Assembly (NCBI RefSeq): GCF_900230195.1
Contig: NZ_OCNE01000004.1
Span: 1-64,000 of the forward strand
DNA from: Streptomyces zhaozhouensis
Lineage (GTDB): Bacteria; Actinomycetota; Actinomycetes; Streptomycetales; Streptomycetaceae
Reading direction: 5' to 3'
DNA length: 64,000 nucleotides
This document shows positions 9,059 to 17,835 of this stretch, in pieces; positions within the stretch are counted from its first letter, which is position 1; each line of letters opens with the position of its first letter. Below the pieces are notes generated by a model. It had not been told where the DNA came from. It searched no databases and saw only the letters and a program-made list of their open reading frames with translations. The translations under genes were made by a program, and so were the position numbers.

Positions 9059-9784
9059 ATGTCCGCCAAGCAGCAGGCGCGGCCGCGGCCCTCCCTGCGG
9101 GAGCGGCGCAGGGCCGCCGCCACCCGGGAGATCGTCGAGGCCGCCGAGCGCCACATCACCGAGCACGGCCCGGCGGCGCTCTCGCTGCGCGCGGTCGCCC
9201 GCGACCTCGGCATGACGGTGCAGGCGCTGTACCACTACTTCCCCAGCCGCGACGCGCTCGTCACCGCGCTCATCACCAGGACCTACGACGACCTCGCCGA
9301 CGCCGTGCGCGCCGCCGTCGAGGCGCCGCCCGCCGAGGAGCCGCCGCTGCCGGGCCTGGTGGTGGCGGGCGAGGCGTACCGCCGCTGGGCGGTGGCCCAT
9401 CCGGAGCGCTTCCAGCTGATCTACGGCACCCCGCTGCGCCACTACGCGGCGCCGGTCGACGGCCCCACGACCCAGGCGCTCCAGCGGATGAGCGCGATCT
9501 TCTTCGGGTTGATGTTCGGCGGCTACACCACCGAGCAGTTGGCCTCGGCCCGGATCGGGCCGCTCTCCGACGCGTTCCTCGCCCGCCTCGACGCGCTGGG
9601 CGAGCTGCCGGCGCCGGCGACCGCGCTGATGCTGAGCGCGTGGGGCCAGATGCACGGCCTGGTGGTGCTCGAGGTCTTCGGGCACACCACGTTCGTCGGT
9701 GACGAGCGGGGCGAGATATTCCGGATGGCGATGCTGGACCTCACCGAGTCGCTGCGGGCGCGGATCGCGGGCGAGGGCGGCTGA
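9059..9784 (+). CDS. TetR/AcrR-family regulator with WHG-type C-terminal domain
   Basis: This 241-residue regulator has an N-terminal TetR helix-turn-helix: a REIVEAAERHITEHG helix, then LSLRAVARDLGMTVQALYHY and FPSRDALV. The C-terminal ligand-binding domain includes WGQMHGLV near the end, the signature region of WHG-domain TetR proteins. It is divergent from the MMPL transporter gene, which it most likely represses. No ribosome-binding site is obvious upstream of the ATG, so the transcript may be leaderless or poorly led. Confidence 0.88.
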   Translation: MSAKQQARPRPSLRERRRAAATREIVEAAERHITEHGPAALSLRAVARDLGMTVQALYHYFPSRDALVTALITRTYDDLADAVRAAVEAPPAEEPPLPGLVVAGEAYRRWAVAHPERFQLIYGTPLRHYAAPVDGPTTQALQRMSAIFFGLMFGGYTTEQLASARIGPLSDAFLARLDALGELPAPATALMLSAWGQMHGLVVLEVFGHTTFVGDERGEIFRMAMLDLTESLRARIAGEGG

Positions 9785-9805
9785 CCGCCGGGTCCCGAGG
9801 GCCCC

Positions 9806-10480
9806 TCAGGAACGGCCGGAGCCGCCGAGGATGCCGCGCTCGTAGGCCCTGGCCACCGCCTCGGCGCGGTCGTTCACGCCCAACTTGGCGTAGACGTGCG
9901 TCAGATGGGTCTTCACCGTGGCCTCGCTGACGAACAGCTCGCGGGCGATCTCCCGGTTCGACGTGCCCCGCGCCACCAGCGCCAGCACCTCGCGCTCCCG
10001 CGCGGTCAACGGCCCGGCCGCCGGCGTCCGGACGGCCGAGACCAGCCGGGAGGCGACGGCGGGGGAGAGCACCGTGCGGCCCTCGGCCGCCGCGCGCACC
10101 GCCGTGAACAGCTCCTCGCGCGGCGCGTCCTTGAGCAGATAGCCGGTCGCCCCGGCCTCGATCGCCGGCAGCGTGTCGGTGTCCGTGTCCCAGGTCGTCA
10201 GGACCAGCACCTTCGCGCGCGCCCCGCGCCGGGTCAGCTCCGTGATGGCGTCCACGCCCCCGCCGCCCGGCATCCGCAGGTCCATCAGCACCACGTCCGG
10301 GTCGTGCGCGGCGACCCGCGCGACCGCCTCCACCCCGTCGGCCGCCTCGGCGACCACGGTGAACCCCGGCGCGGAGTCGAACATCGCGCGCAGTCCGTCC
10401 CGCACCACCGGGTGGTCGTCGACCAGCAGCAGCGAGATCACCGGCTCCTCGGCCGACCGCTCGGCCCCGTCAGCGCTCAT
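9806..10480 (-). CDS. NarL/LuxR-family response regulator
   Basis: This 224-residue protein has a receiver domain with acidic D21/D22, phospho-acceptor Asp67 in VVLMDLRMPGG and Lys in LLKDA. The C-terminal LuxR helix-turn-helix reads LTAREREVLALVARGTSNRE and onward, ending TVKTHLTHVYAKLGV. The start overlaps the last 11 bases of the upstream kinase gene, so the two are translationally coupled. It is the last gene of a leftward unit ABC ATPase, ABC permease, kinase, regulator, suggesting that the system senses or controls something handled by the exporter. Confidence 0.9.
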   Translation of the reverse strand: MSADGAERSAEEPVISLLLVDDHPVVRDGLRAMFDSAPGFTVVAEAADGVEAVARVAAHDPDVVLMDLRMPGGGGVDAITELTRRGARAKVLVLTTWDTDTDTLPAIEAGATGYLLKDAPREELFTAVRAAAEGRTVLSPAVASRLVSAVRTPAAGPLTAREREVLALVARGTSNREIARELFVSEATVKTHLTHVYAKLGVNDRAEAVARAYERGILGGSGRS

Positions 10481-11717
10481 CGCGCACCAACGGTACGCGA
10501 GCCGACACCGCCGTGCCCCCTCCCGGCTCGGCCTCGACGGTCAACGTGCCCGCGATCCGCTCGGCGCGCGCCCGCATCCCGTCGAGCCCGAACCCGGAGG
10601 TGCCGGTGCGGCCCGGCAGCGCCGACGCGTCGAAGCCCCGGCCGTCGTCCCGCACGTCCAGCGTGACCTCGCCGTCCATGAAGCTGAGCGTCACGCCGAC
10701 GCGGCCAGCGCAGGCGTGCTTGGCCACGTTCGACAGCGCCTCCTGCGCGATCCGCAGCAGCGTCGCCGACACCTCGCCGTGCGGCTGCCGCGCCCGGCCC
10801 GTCAGGGTGAACTCGGCCCGCACGCCCGTGCGTTCGCCCCACTCGGCGACCGTCTTGCGCAACGCCTGCGGCAGCCCGTCCGTGGCCAGCCCGACCGGCG
10901 CCAGGTTGTGCACCGAGCGGCGGGCCTCGCCCAGGCTGTGGCGTGCCAGGTCGGCGGCGCGCTCCAGATGTTCCCTGGCGGAGGCCGGGTCGGGCCCGGC
11001 GGCGACGACCCGCAGCTGGGCGATGATCCCGGTCAGCCCCTGCGCGATCGTGTCGTGGATCTCGGCCGCCAGCCGCCGCCGCTCGTCGGCGATGCCCGCC
11101 TCCCGCGCCTGGACCAGCAGCTGGTCGTGGAGCGCCGCGTTCTCCGCCAGGGCGCGCTCCAGGGCGGCGTTGGTGCGTTCCAACTCGGCGATCGTCGCCG
11201 CCTGCGCCCGCGCCCGCCGCTCCTCCAGGAGCGCGAAGTGGCTGACGACGGCGAGCAGCACGTTGTTCGCCACCACGAGACCGCCGAAGATCGCCCACTG
11301 GGTCGCCGAGTGGAACGGCGGCCCGCCGGCCTGCGAGGCCGCCACCGGCAGCGAACACGCCACCAGCCCGATCCGCCACCAGCGGCGGGGCAGCAGCTCG
11401 TCGGCGTCGAAGTAGCCGCTGGCGGAGTAGAAGGCGAAGAACGGGTTGAGCCAGGTCAGCGCCACCCCCAGCGCCCAGCGGACCGAGTAGTAGACGAAGG
11501 TCGTGCCGTCGGGACCCGGGTGGGCCGGCATCACGCGCACCCACCACAGCTGGAACAGCACGGCGCCCGTGACCAGCCCGGCGACGGCGGTCTGCTCCCC
11601 GGCGTCCGGCGTCAGCAGGTCCAGGGTGATGAGAGCCAGCGGCAGCGAGAACAGCAGCAGCCCGCACGGCTGCCACTTGCGAAAGAACTCGTGCCGCCGC
11701 CGGTCCTTTTCGGCCAT
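10470..11717 (-). CDS. NarL-type sensor histidine kinase (HisKA_3)
   Basis: This 415-residue kinase has several N-terminal hydrophobic helices (about residues 18-160), then a coiled-coil region. The HisKA_3 box is ERRRLAAEIHDTIAQGL with His221, followed by an HATPase domain (DDGRGFD, GFGLDGMRAR). ATG at 11717 is used; its ribosome-binding site is weak. An in-frame GTG overlapping the permease stop near 11790 would add about 25 residues and is a real alternative. It pairs with the overlapping LuxR-type regulator. Confidence 0.88.
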   Translation of the reverse strand: MAEKDRRRHEFFRKWQPCGLLLFSLPLALITLDLLTPDAGEQTAVAGLVTGAVLFQLWWVRVMPAHPGPDGTTFVYYSVRWALGVALTWLNPFFAFYSASGYFDADELLPRRWWRIGLVACSLPVAASQAGGPPFHSATQWAIFGGLVVANNVLLAVVSHFALLEERRARAQAATIAELERTNAALERALAENAALHDQLLVQAREAGIADERRRLAAEIHDTIAQGLTGIIAQLRVVAAGPDPASAREHLERAADLARHSLGEARRSVHNLAPVGLATDGLPQALRKTVAEWGERTGVRAEFTLTGRARQPHGEVSATLLRIAQEALSNVAKHACAGRVGVTLSFMDGEVTLDVRDDGRGFDASALPGRTGTSGFGLDGMRARAERIAGTLTVEAEPGGGTAVSARVPLVRDER

Positions 11718-11779
11718 CGGCGGCCGCGGCTCCGCCTGCGTCCCCGCCCGCGGAGGGGACCCGATGCTCCCGCGGGTAC

Positions 11780-12547
11780 CTATTCCCACCGGAACCAGCG
11801 TACCGCCGCGACCGTCAGCAGAGCCGCCCAGCCGGCGACCACGGCCAGGTGCGCCGCGTCCGGCCAGCCGCCCGCCTGCGCCTGGTCGAGCGCGCGGGCC
11901 GCCGCCCCGAACGGGGTGCGCTCCACGACCGCGGCCATCACGTCCGGCATCGACCGCACCGGCATCCACAGCCCTGTGGAGAACAGCATCGGGAAGAACA
12001 CGGCCGAGCCCACCGCCGTCGCCACCCGCGCGGTGCGCACCCGCGCCCCGAGCAGCGCCCCCAGCGCCAGCGCGGCGGCGACGGCCAGCAGCAGCGTCAG
12101 CGCGTAGCCGAGCGCGTGGTCCGGCAGCCCGACGTCGTAGCAGAGCCGGCCGACGGCGAGGGAGAGCGCCGCCGAGACCAGCGCGGCGGCGCCGTGCAGC
12201 CACATCTGCGCGGCCAGCAGCGCCGAGGGCCGCATGGGCGTGGTCGACATGCGCCGCAGAATGCCGCGCTCCCGGTAGCCGGCCAGCAGTGGCGGCATGG
12301 CCTGCGCGCCGACCACGATCACCGCGACCAGCACGGTCACCGGGACGTACACGTCGATCGGCCGCAGCCCGCCGAGCCCGTCGTCGGCCTCGCGGAACGC
12401 CGGCACCAGGCCGAGGATCGCCAGCAGCAGCGGAGGGAAGCCCAGCACCCAGAAGAGGGTGCCCGGCTCCCGCAGGAAGAGCCGTGCCTCGGCCCGCAGC
12501 ACGGCGACGCGGGCGGAGGCGGTGGGCGAGGCCGTGACGGTGGTCAT
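11780..12547 (-). CDS. ABC-2 type transporter permease
   Basis: This 255-residue integral membrane protein has about six hydrophobic segments and the ABC-2 family pattern: an amphipathic N-terminus (RAEARLFLREPG), a YRERGILRRMSTTP coupling region, and a final FFPMLFSTGLWMPVRSMP motif before the last helices. The ATG at 12547 has GGGAG seven bases upstream. It follows the ATPase gene by 38 bases and forms a DrrAB-like exporter with it. Confidence 0.9.
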   Translation of the reverse strand: MTTVTASPTASARVAVLRAEARLFLREPGTLFWVLGFPPLLLAILGLVPAFREADDGLGGLRPIDVYVPVTVLVAVIVVGAQAMPPLLAGYRERGILRRMSTTPMRPSALLAAQMWLHGAAALVSAALSLAVGRLCYDVGLPDHALGYALTLLLAVAAALALGALLGARVRTARVATAVGSAVFFPMLFSTGLWMPVRSMPDVMAAVVERTPFGAAARALDQAQAGGWPDAAHLAVVAGWAALLTVAAVRWFRWE

Positions 12548-12585
12548 CTCGCAGCTCCCAGAGGGGTGTCGAAGGGGGTCCGTGG

Positions 12586-13518
12586 TCAGTCGCGCGCGGC
12601 GGTCAGGTCGAGGAACGCCTCGTCGAGCGTGGCGTCCGTGACCCGCAGCTGGTGCGCGGTGATCCGGCGCCTGGCCAGCAGCGAGACCACCGCGTTGACC
12701 GTCTCGTCCGTGCCGCCCAGCGTGATCCGGCCGTCCCGCCGCTCGACCGAGGCGAGCGCGGGCAGCGCCGACAGCTCCTCGTCGTCCAGCGGCGTGGACG
12801 GGGTGAACGAGATCACCGTCGACCTGGCCATCCGCGCGACCAGCCCGCTGGGGGTGTCCAGGGCGGTGACCCGGCCGCCGTCGATCACCGCGATCCGGTC
12901 GCACAGCCGCTGGGCCTCCTCCATGAAGTGGGTGACCAGCAGCACCGTGACCCCGCCGGCGCGGACGTCCTCGATCAGCTCCCAGGTGTCCCGCCGCGCC
13001 CTCGGGTCCAGACCGGTGGTCAACTCGTCGAGTACCACCACCCTCGGCGCCCCGACCAGCGCCAGCGCGATGAACAGCCGCTGCTTCTGCCCCCCGGAAA
13101 GCCCGCTGAACCTGGTGGTCAGCTTTCCGGTCAGCCCGAGCCGTTCGGCCAGCGGGCGCCAGTCCAACGGGCTCGGGTAGAGCGAGGCGTAGAGTTCCAG
13201 CGCCTCCCGCACGGTGAGCTTCGGCTGGAGCTCGCTCTCCTGGAGCTGCGCGCCCAGCACCCGGGTCACCGCGTCGTGGTCGGCGCGCGGGTCGAGCCCG
13301 GCGACCCGCACCCGGCCGGAGTCCGGGACACGCAGGCCCTCCAGGCACTCGACGGTGGTGGTCTTGCCCGCGCCGTTCGGGCCGAGGATCCCGAAGATCT
13401 CGCCCTCGTCGACGGAGAACGAGACGCCGTCGACGACGTTCCGCCCGCCGTAGGACTTGCGCAGCTCGCTGACTTCGACGACGGGCTCGGAGGCCCCCGC
13501 CATGCCGTGGGTGGTCAT
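12586..13518 (-). CDS. ABC transporter ATP-binding protein (DrrA/CcmA-like)
   Basis: This 310-residue ATPase has Walker A GPNGAGKTTT near residue 50, the signature LSGGQKQRLF near 145, Walker B VVVLDELTTGLD, and a switch His in LLVTHFMEEA. The C-terminal extension has the DUF4162-like form of drug-export ATPases. ATG at 13518 was selected for the GAGG eight bases upstream; ATG at 13503 is possible. Its promoter must lie in the 59-bp gap that carries the 20-bp palindrome at 13576-13595. Confidence 0.9.
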   Translation of the reverse strand: MTTHGMAGASEPVVEVSELRKSYGGRNVVDGVSFSVDEGEIFGILGPNGAGKTTTVECLEGLRVPDSGRVRVAGLDPRADHDAVTRVLGAQLQESELQPKLTVREALELYASLYPSPLDWRPLAERLGLTGKLTTRFSGLSGGQKQRLFIALALVGAPRVVVLDELTTGLDPRARRDTWELIEDVRAGGVTVLLVTHFMEEAQRLCDRIAVIDGGRVTALDTPSGLVARMARSTVISFTPSTPLDDEELSALPALASVERRDGRITLGGTDETVNAVVSLLARRRITAHQLRVTDATLDEAFLDLTAARD

Positions 13519-13575
13519 GGGACGAGCCTCGCGGACCGCCCCGCCCCGCCACATCCCCCGACGGGCTCCGCCCGC

Positions 13576-13595
13576 CATCAACCGATCGGTTGATG
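13576..13595. promoter_or_regulatory. perfect 20-bp palindrome upstream of the ABC/two-component unit
   Basis: CATCAACCGATCGGTTGATG is its own reverse complement. It overlaps the AraC stop codon (13578-13580) and lies 58 bases upstream of the ATPase start. The CAACCGATCGGTTG core resembles operators of TetR-family repressors. The binding protein is not identified. Confidence 0.65.
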
Positions 13596-14414
13596 CCCCT
13601 CCACCCGTCGGTTCCCGCGTCCGCCCGCGCGGGCGTAGCGGCCCGGGGTGACGCCCAGGTGGCGCCGGAAGTGCCGGGTCAGATGGGACTGGTCGTAGAA
13701 GCCGCTGGCCGCCGCGACCTCGGCGGCCGGCAGGCCGGCCAGCAGCAGACGCCGGGCGCGGTCGACGCGGCGGGCCGTCAGGTACTGGTGCGGCGCGATG
13801 CCGAACGCGGTGGTGAACGCCCGCACCAGATGGGTGGGGTGGGCGTGCACGAGCCCGGCCGCCTCCTCAAGACCGACGCCGGTCAGCAGCCGTTCGTCGA
13901 GGAGCTGCCGCAGCCGGTCGGCGAGGCGCGGCCGCGGCGCGGCGGGCGGCGCGTGCGGGCGGGGGCGCAGATGGTGGCGGAGCCGTTCGCCGACCAGCGC
14001 CAGCCGGCTCTCCGCCTCCAGCTCGTCGCCGGGGTGGTCGAGGACGGCGTGCAGTTGGCCGACGCGGCGTCGCAGCAGCGGGTCGACCAGGTTGGGGGAG
14101 TCCACGGCCGGTCCGATGAACCGCTCGTCGAGCCGGCTGAGGTCCAGATAGAGCACCCGCTTGCGGAACCCCCGCGCGGTGGCGGGCGCCCCGTTGTGCG
14201 GTACCCCGGGCGGGAGCAGCGTGACGGTGTCGCGCGGGGTGCCGTGCTCGCGGCGTTCCAGGTCGTAGCGGACCGCGCCGTCGTCGACCAGCAGCAGCGT
14301 CCACGCGTCGTGGACGTGCATCGGGTAGGCGTGCTCGGTGAAGCGCGCGTGCAGGATCTCGACGACGCCGGGGACCCCGGGCCGCCACGCGGAGACCCGC
14401 GTTCCCGGCACCAT
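13578..14414 (-). CDS. AraC-family transcriptional regulator
   Basis: This 278-residue regulator has an N-terminal cupin-like ligand domain (HAYPMHVHDAWTLLLVDDG and PPGVPHNG) and a C-terminal pair of helix-turn-helix motifs: GLEEAAGLVHAHPTHLVRAF, and AAEVAAASGFYDQSHLTRHF followed by GVTPGRYAR. The ATG at 14414 is preferred although no ribosome-binding site is evident; an upstream ATG at 14471 would overlap the divergent gene. It is divergent from the DUF2000 gene, a recurring arrangement in actinomycetes, so it likely controls that gene. Confidence 0.88.
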   Translation of the reverse strand: MVPGTRVSAWRPGVPGVVEILHARFTEHAYPMHVHDAWTLLLVDDGAVRYDLERREHGTPRDTVTLLPPGVPHNGAPATARGFRKRVLYLDLSRLDERFIGPAVDSPNLVDPLLRRRVGQLHAVLDHPGDELEAESRLALVGERLRHHLRPRPHAPPAAPRPRLADRLRQLLDERLLTGVGLEEAAGLVHAHPTHLVRAFTTAFGIAPHQYLTARRVDRARRLLLAGLPAAEVAAASGFYDQSHLTRHFRRHLGVTPGRYARAGGRGNRRVEGHQPIG

Positions 14415-14464
14415 GCCAAGAACGTACAAGAGCGCGCGGCACCGGCGGCGGCAGTCTGGCGCCC

Positions 14465-14941
14465 ATGGCACGTGACAACCACCACCACGACCCGCACGGC
14501 GGCGGCGCCGGGAACGGGAACGGCGCCCCCGCGCGGTTCGACACCAAGATCGCGGTGCTGCTCCGCGAGGACCTGGCGTCCTGGCAGCGACTGAACGTGA
14601 CGGCCTTCCTGGTCAGCGGCCTGGGGCGGGAGCGGCCCGAGGTGATCGGCGAACCGTACGCGGACGCCGAGGGCACCCCCTATCTGCCGATGTTCCGTCA
14701 GCCGGTGCTGGTCTTCGAGGGCACCGAGGAGACGTTGACCGCAGCCCGCTCCCGGGCGCTGACCCGCGCGCTGCCGCTGGCGGTGTTCACCTCCGACCTC
14801 TTTGCCACCGGAAACGACCATGACAACCGCGCGGCGGTTCGCGCGGTGCCCGGAAACCAACTGGACCTGGTCGGCCTCGCCCTCCATGGCCCCCGCAACG
14901 CGGTCGACCGCGTCCTCAAGGGCGCGCACATGCACCCCTGA
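14465..14941 (+). CDS. DUF2000 family protein
   Basis: This 158-residue soluble protein begins with a His/Gly-rich tail (about residues 1-22). The DUF2000 core follows, with FDTKIAVLLREDLASWQRLN at the front and GNQLDLVGLALHGPRNAVDRVLKG at the end. DUF2000 proteins resemble peptidyl-tRNA hydrolase II folds, but no activity is established. It starts 50 bases from the divergent AraC regulator, the likely controller. Confidence 0.85.
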   Translation: MARDNHHHDPHGGGAGNGNGAPARFDTKIAVLLREDLASWQRLNVTAFLVSGLGRERPEVIGEPYADAEGTPYLPMFRQPVLVFEGTEETLTAARSRALTRALPLAVFTSDLFATGNDHDNRAAVRAVPGNQLDLVGLALHGPRNAVDRVLKGAHMHP

Positions 14942-15226
14942 GCGGGACCCCGTGCTCTCGGCGGAGCGACGGAGGGCGCCGCCGGGGCACGCCGGGCCGC
15001 GCCCCGGCGGAGGGCCGGGCCTCGAAGGTGGGGCGGCGGTGCCGCGAGCTCGCTCGGGGGAGTGACGCCGGCCATATTGTTTGACCGCCGTTGACGGGCA
15101 GGACGTAAGCTGGCATGGCCGGGGACGCTCTGTGTCGTTTCCCGGCTTTCTTCCTGCCTGGCCGCCGTCAAGCCCGCCCCGGTCCGTCACTGAAGTCGCC
15201 TGCCGTCCGTCGCCCCAAGGGACACC

Positions 15227-16765
15227 ATGGAACAGCTCTCGAAGCCATCCGACCCCGACACCGGCCCGCCCGATCCGGACGGGGAGTCGATACCCAGCAC
15301 GGTGGTGCTGGTCATAGGTCTGCTGCTGGCGGCCGCGTTCGTGATGATCCTCAACGAGACCGTCATGGGCGTGGCGCTGCCGCGGCTCATGGAGGACCTG
15401 GAGATCTCCGCCGCCACCGGCCAGTGGCTGACCACCGCGTTCATGTTGACCATGGCCGTGGTGATCCCCACCACGGGTCTGATTCTCAAGCGGTTCACCA
15501 CCCGCGCGGTCTTCATGACGTCGATGTCGCTGTTCACCGCCGGCACCGCGCTGGCCGCCGCCGCGCCCGGGTTCCCGGTGCTGCTGGTGGCCCGCATCGT
15601 GCAGGCCGCCGGCACGGCGGTGATGCTGCCGCTGCTGATCACGACGGTGCTGACGTTCGTCCCCGCGACGCGCCGGGGCAGCACCATGGGCCTGATCTCC
15701 ATCGTGATCGCCGTGGCGCCGGCCGTCGGGCCGACGTTCTCCGGGCTGATCCTCTCCGAGCTGAGCTGGCGCTGGATCTTCCTGTTCGTGCTGCCGGTCG
15801 CCGTCGTCGCGCTGATCGTCGGCTCGATGAAGATCACCAACATCACCACCCCGGCCGAGGCGCGCTTCGACCTGGTCTCGATCGCGCTGTCGGCGGTCGC
15901 CTTCGGCGGCCTGGTCTACGGGCTGAGCAGCATCGGCGAGTCCGCCGAGGGCGACACCCCGCTGCCGCCCGCGCTGCCGATCGCGGTCGGCTTCGTGGCG
16001 CTGGCGCTCTTCACCTTCCGCCAGCTGAGCCTCCAGCGCGGTGGCGAGCGCCAGCCGCTGCTGGACCTGCGGCCGTTCCGCAACAGGTCGTTCACCGTCG
16101 GTCTTGTCATGCTGCTGGTGTCGATGGGCGCGCTCTTCGGCACGCTGATCCTGCTGCCGATCTTCCTCCAGAACGTGCGGGACCTCTCCACCCTGGAGAC
16201 CGGTCTGGTGCTGCTGCCGGGCGGGCTGGTCATGGGGCTGATCGCGCCGCTGGCGGGGAAGATGTACGACCGGGTCGGGCCGCGTCCGCTGGTGGTGCCC
16301 GGCGCCTTCGTGGTCGCCGGCGCGCTGGCGTCGATGCAGCTGCTGGAGACCGACAGCTCGGTCGGCCTGGCCATCGCGGTGCACGTGGTGCTCAGCGTCG
16401 GGCTCGGCCTGCTGATGACGCCGCTGATGACCTCCTCGCTCGGGTCGCTCCCGGCGGAGCTGTACTCGCACGGCAGCGCCATCCTCAACACGCTCCAGCA
16501 GTTGGCGGGCGCCGCCGGCACGGCGCTGTTCATCACCGTGATGACCCGCAGCGCGACGAGCGAGGTCGAGAGCGGCGTCGACCCGTTGACGGCGCAGGCG
16601 TCCGGCATCCACGACGCGTTCCTGTGCGGCGCGGTGCTGGCGCTGGTCGCGACGGGGCTGTCCTTCCTGATCCGCCGTCCCCCGGCCCCGGCCGGGCCGC
16701 CGGAGGCGGGCGGCGCCACCGGACGCGACAGCGACGACGAGGCGGTCCCCGCGCCGCTCCACTGA
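15227..16765 (+). CDS. DHA2-family MFS drug exporter (EmrB/QacA type)
   Basis: This 512-residue transporter has about 14 predicted membrane helices. The first helix carries the DHA motif region LNETVMGVALPRLMEDL, helix 4 has RIVQAAGTAVMLPLL, and motif C (AVAPAVGPTFSGLIL) lies in helix 5. AGGG sits 5 bases before the ATG. Such pumps export cationic dyes, antibiotics or secondary metabolites by proton antiport; the substrate cannot be told. The stop codon lies in an 18-bp tandem repeat. Confidence 0.9.
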   Translation: MEQLSKPSDPDTGPPDPDGESIPSTVVLVIGLLLAAAFVMILNETVMGVALPRLMEDLEISAATGQWLTTAFMLTMAVVIPTTGLILKRFTTRAVFMTSMSLFTAGTALAAAAPGFPVLLVARIVQAAGTAVMLPLLITTVLTFVPATRRGSTMGLISIVIAVAPAVGPTFSGLILSELSWRWIFLFVLPVAVVALIVGSMKITNITTPAEARFDLVSIALSAVAFGGLVYGLSSIGESAEGDTPLPPALPIAVGFVALALFTFRQLSLQRGGERQPLLDLRPFRNRSFTVGLVMLLVSMGALFGTLILLPIFLQNVRDLSTLETGLVLLPGGLVMGLIAPLAGKMYDRVGPRPLVVPGAFVVAGALASMQLLETDSSVGLAIAVHVVLSVGLGLLMTPLMTSSLGSLPAELYSHGSAILNTLQQLAGAAGTALFITVMTRSATSEVESGVDPLTAQASGIHDAFLCGAVLALVATGLSFLIRRPPAPAGPPEAGGATGRDSDDEAVPAPLH

Positions 16766-16843
16766 CCCGGTCCGCTCCACTGACCCGGTCCGCTCCACTG
16801 ACCCGGTCCGCTCCACTGACCCGGTCGGCCCCGCTGACCCGGT
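16754..16843. repeat. 18-bp tandem repeat spanning the MFS stop codon
   Basis: Four exact copies of CCGCTCCACTGACCCGGT (16754-16771, 16772-16789, 16790-16807, 16808-16825) are followed by a diverged fifth copy (16826-16843). The first copy encodes the end of the protein and its TGA; each later copy repeats the stop in frame. Confidence 0.95.
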
Positions 16844-16850
16844 CCGCCCC

Positions 16851-16893
16851 GGCCCCCGGAGCGCGCGTTCCCTTGACGCGCGCGCCGGGGGCC
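16851..16893. terminator. bidirectional terminator between MFS and GntR genes
   Basis: An 18-position stem with a single A/G mismatch is formed by 16851-16868 (GGCCCCCGGAGCGCGCGT) and 16876-16893, with a 7-base loop. It separates two convergent genes. Confidence 0.85.
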
Positions 16894-16915
16894 GCGCCGT
16901 GCGCGCCCGGCGGGC

Positions 16916-17614
16916 TCAGTCCCGCGCGCTGCGCCGAAGCACCTGCCGGATGCCGGCGAAGTGGTCGCGCATCGCGGTGACCGCGCCCGCCGTGTCGCCG
17001 GCCTCCAGCGCGACGACGATCGCCTGGTGCCGCGCGAGCGTGACGCGTTCGTCCTGCCGCTCCTCCCGCAGCTCCTCGCGGACCCGGTGGAAGGCGGCCC
17101 AGAACGCGTCCAGCACCTCGCTCAGCAGGTGGTTGCCGAGCGAGCGGTAGAGCGCCAGATGGAACGCGCGGTCCGTCTCCGCGCTGACCCGGCCCGTCTC
17201 GTCGGCCTCCCGCTCCATCGCGCTGATCAGCTCGCGCAGCCGGCCGAGGTCGGCCTCCGGGATGTCGCCGGCCACGCTGCCGATCAGCCCGGCCTCCAAC
17301 GCCTCGCGCACCTCCAGGAGTTCGGCCAGGCTCGCCTCGCCCCTGCGGTGCCGCACGGCGGCGCGGAAGACCATGCCGTCCACGAAGGAGTCCAGGCTCA
17401 GGCTCCCCACGTAGGTGCCAAAGCCGTGCCGGATGTCGACGACGTTGACCGCCTGGAGCGCCTTCAGCGCCTCCCGCACCGAGTTGCGGCTCACCTCGAA
17501 GAGGCTCATCAACTCGCTCTCGGTGGGCAGCGGGTCGCCCGGTGCGAGCCGGCGGGTGAGGATCAGCTCCCTGATCTGCCCCTGCACCTCGTCCGACATC
17601 ATGCGGCGGGCCAT
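16916..17614 (-). CDS. GntR/FadR-family (FCD) transcriptional repressor, putative sialic-acid regulator
   Basis: This 232-residue regulator has an N-terminal winged helix (LAPGDPLPTESELMSLFEVS, then SVREALKALQ, then RHGFGTYV). The C-terminal FCD domain carries the expected metal ligands: Asp/His in DRAFHLALY, His in RHQAIV and His in RDHFAGI. ATG at 17614 has GGGAGGGG just upstream. It is divergent from an Opp-type ABC/aldolase operon. Copies of a 15-bp palindrome in the intergenic region and at the sialidase promoter are its probable operators. NanR of other bacteria belongs to this family, but the effector here is inferred from context. Confidence 0.88.
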   Translation of the reverse strand: MARRMMSDEVQGQIRELILTRRLAPGDPLPTESELMSLFEVSRNSVREALKALQAVNVVDIRHGFGTYVGSLSLDSFVDGMVFRAAVRHRRGEASLAELLEVREALEAGLIGSVAGDIPEADLGRLRELISAMEREADETGRVSAETDRAFHLALYRSLGNHLLSEVLDAFWAAFHRVREELREERQDERVTLARHQAIVVALEAGDTAGAVTAMRDHFAGIRQVLRRSARD

Positions 17615-17688
17615 GAAGCCCCTCCCTCTCCGAATCACCTGGACTTGACCTGGAGTTCACATTCTGCCACCGGTGGGACCCGGAGATA

Positions 17689-17703
17689 GGACATGGGATG
17701 TCT
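17689..17703. promoter_or_regulatory. candidate GntR operator, copy A
   Basis: GGACATGGGATGTCT fits GGACRT-N3-AYGTCC at 14 of 15 positions and lies between the repressor gene and its divergent operon. Confidence 0.55.
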
Positions 17704-17709
17704 TACCCC

Positions 17710-17739
17710 TTGACCCGACGCGCTCCCGGTCCCTACGTT
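17710..17739 (+). promoter_or_regulatory. candidate promoter of the ABC/aldolase operon
   Basis: TTGACC (17710-17715) and TACGTT (17734-17739) are 18 bases apart. The predicted start point near 17746 falls inside operator copy B (17744-17758, GGACGTACAACGTAG, a weaker match in its right arm), which suits repression. Confidence 0.55.
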
Positions 17740-17835
17740 CCTAGGACGTACAACGTAGGACGTCTTGGGGAAAGCGTCGAGAGCGTCCGGCAACCACCGC
17801 ACAACCTCCTCTCATGAGCCGCACTTGGAGGCAGA

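Noticed and set aside
13883..16816. 977-codon minus-strand frame over the MFS exporter
   Set aside because: Low-complexity His/Arg/Gln/Gly-rich translation opposite a clear transporter gene; a shadow frame whose N-terminus is just the 18-bp tandem repeat.
16754..16843. CRISPR-like array
   Set aside because: The 18-bp units are directly adjacent without spacers, so this is a simple tandem repeat.
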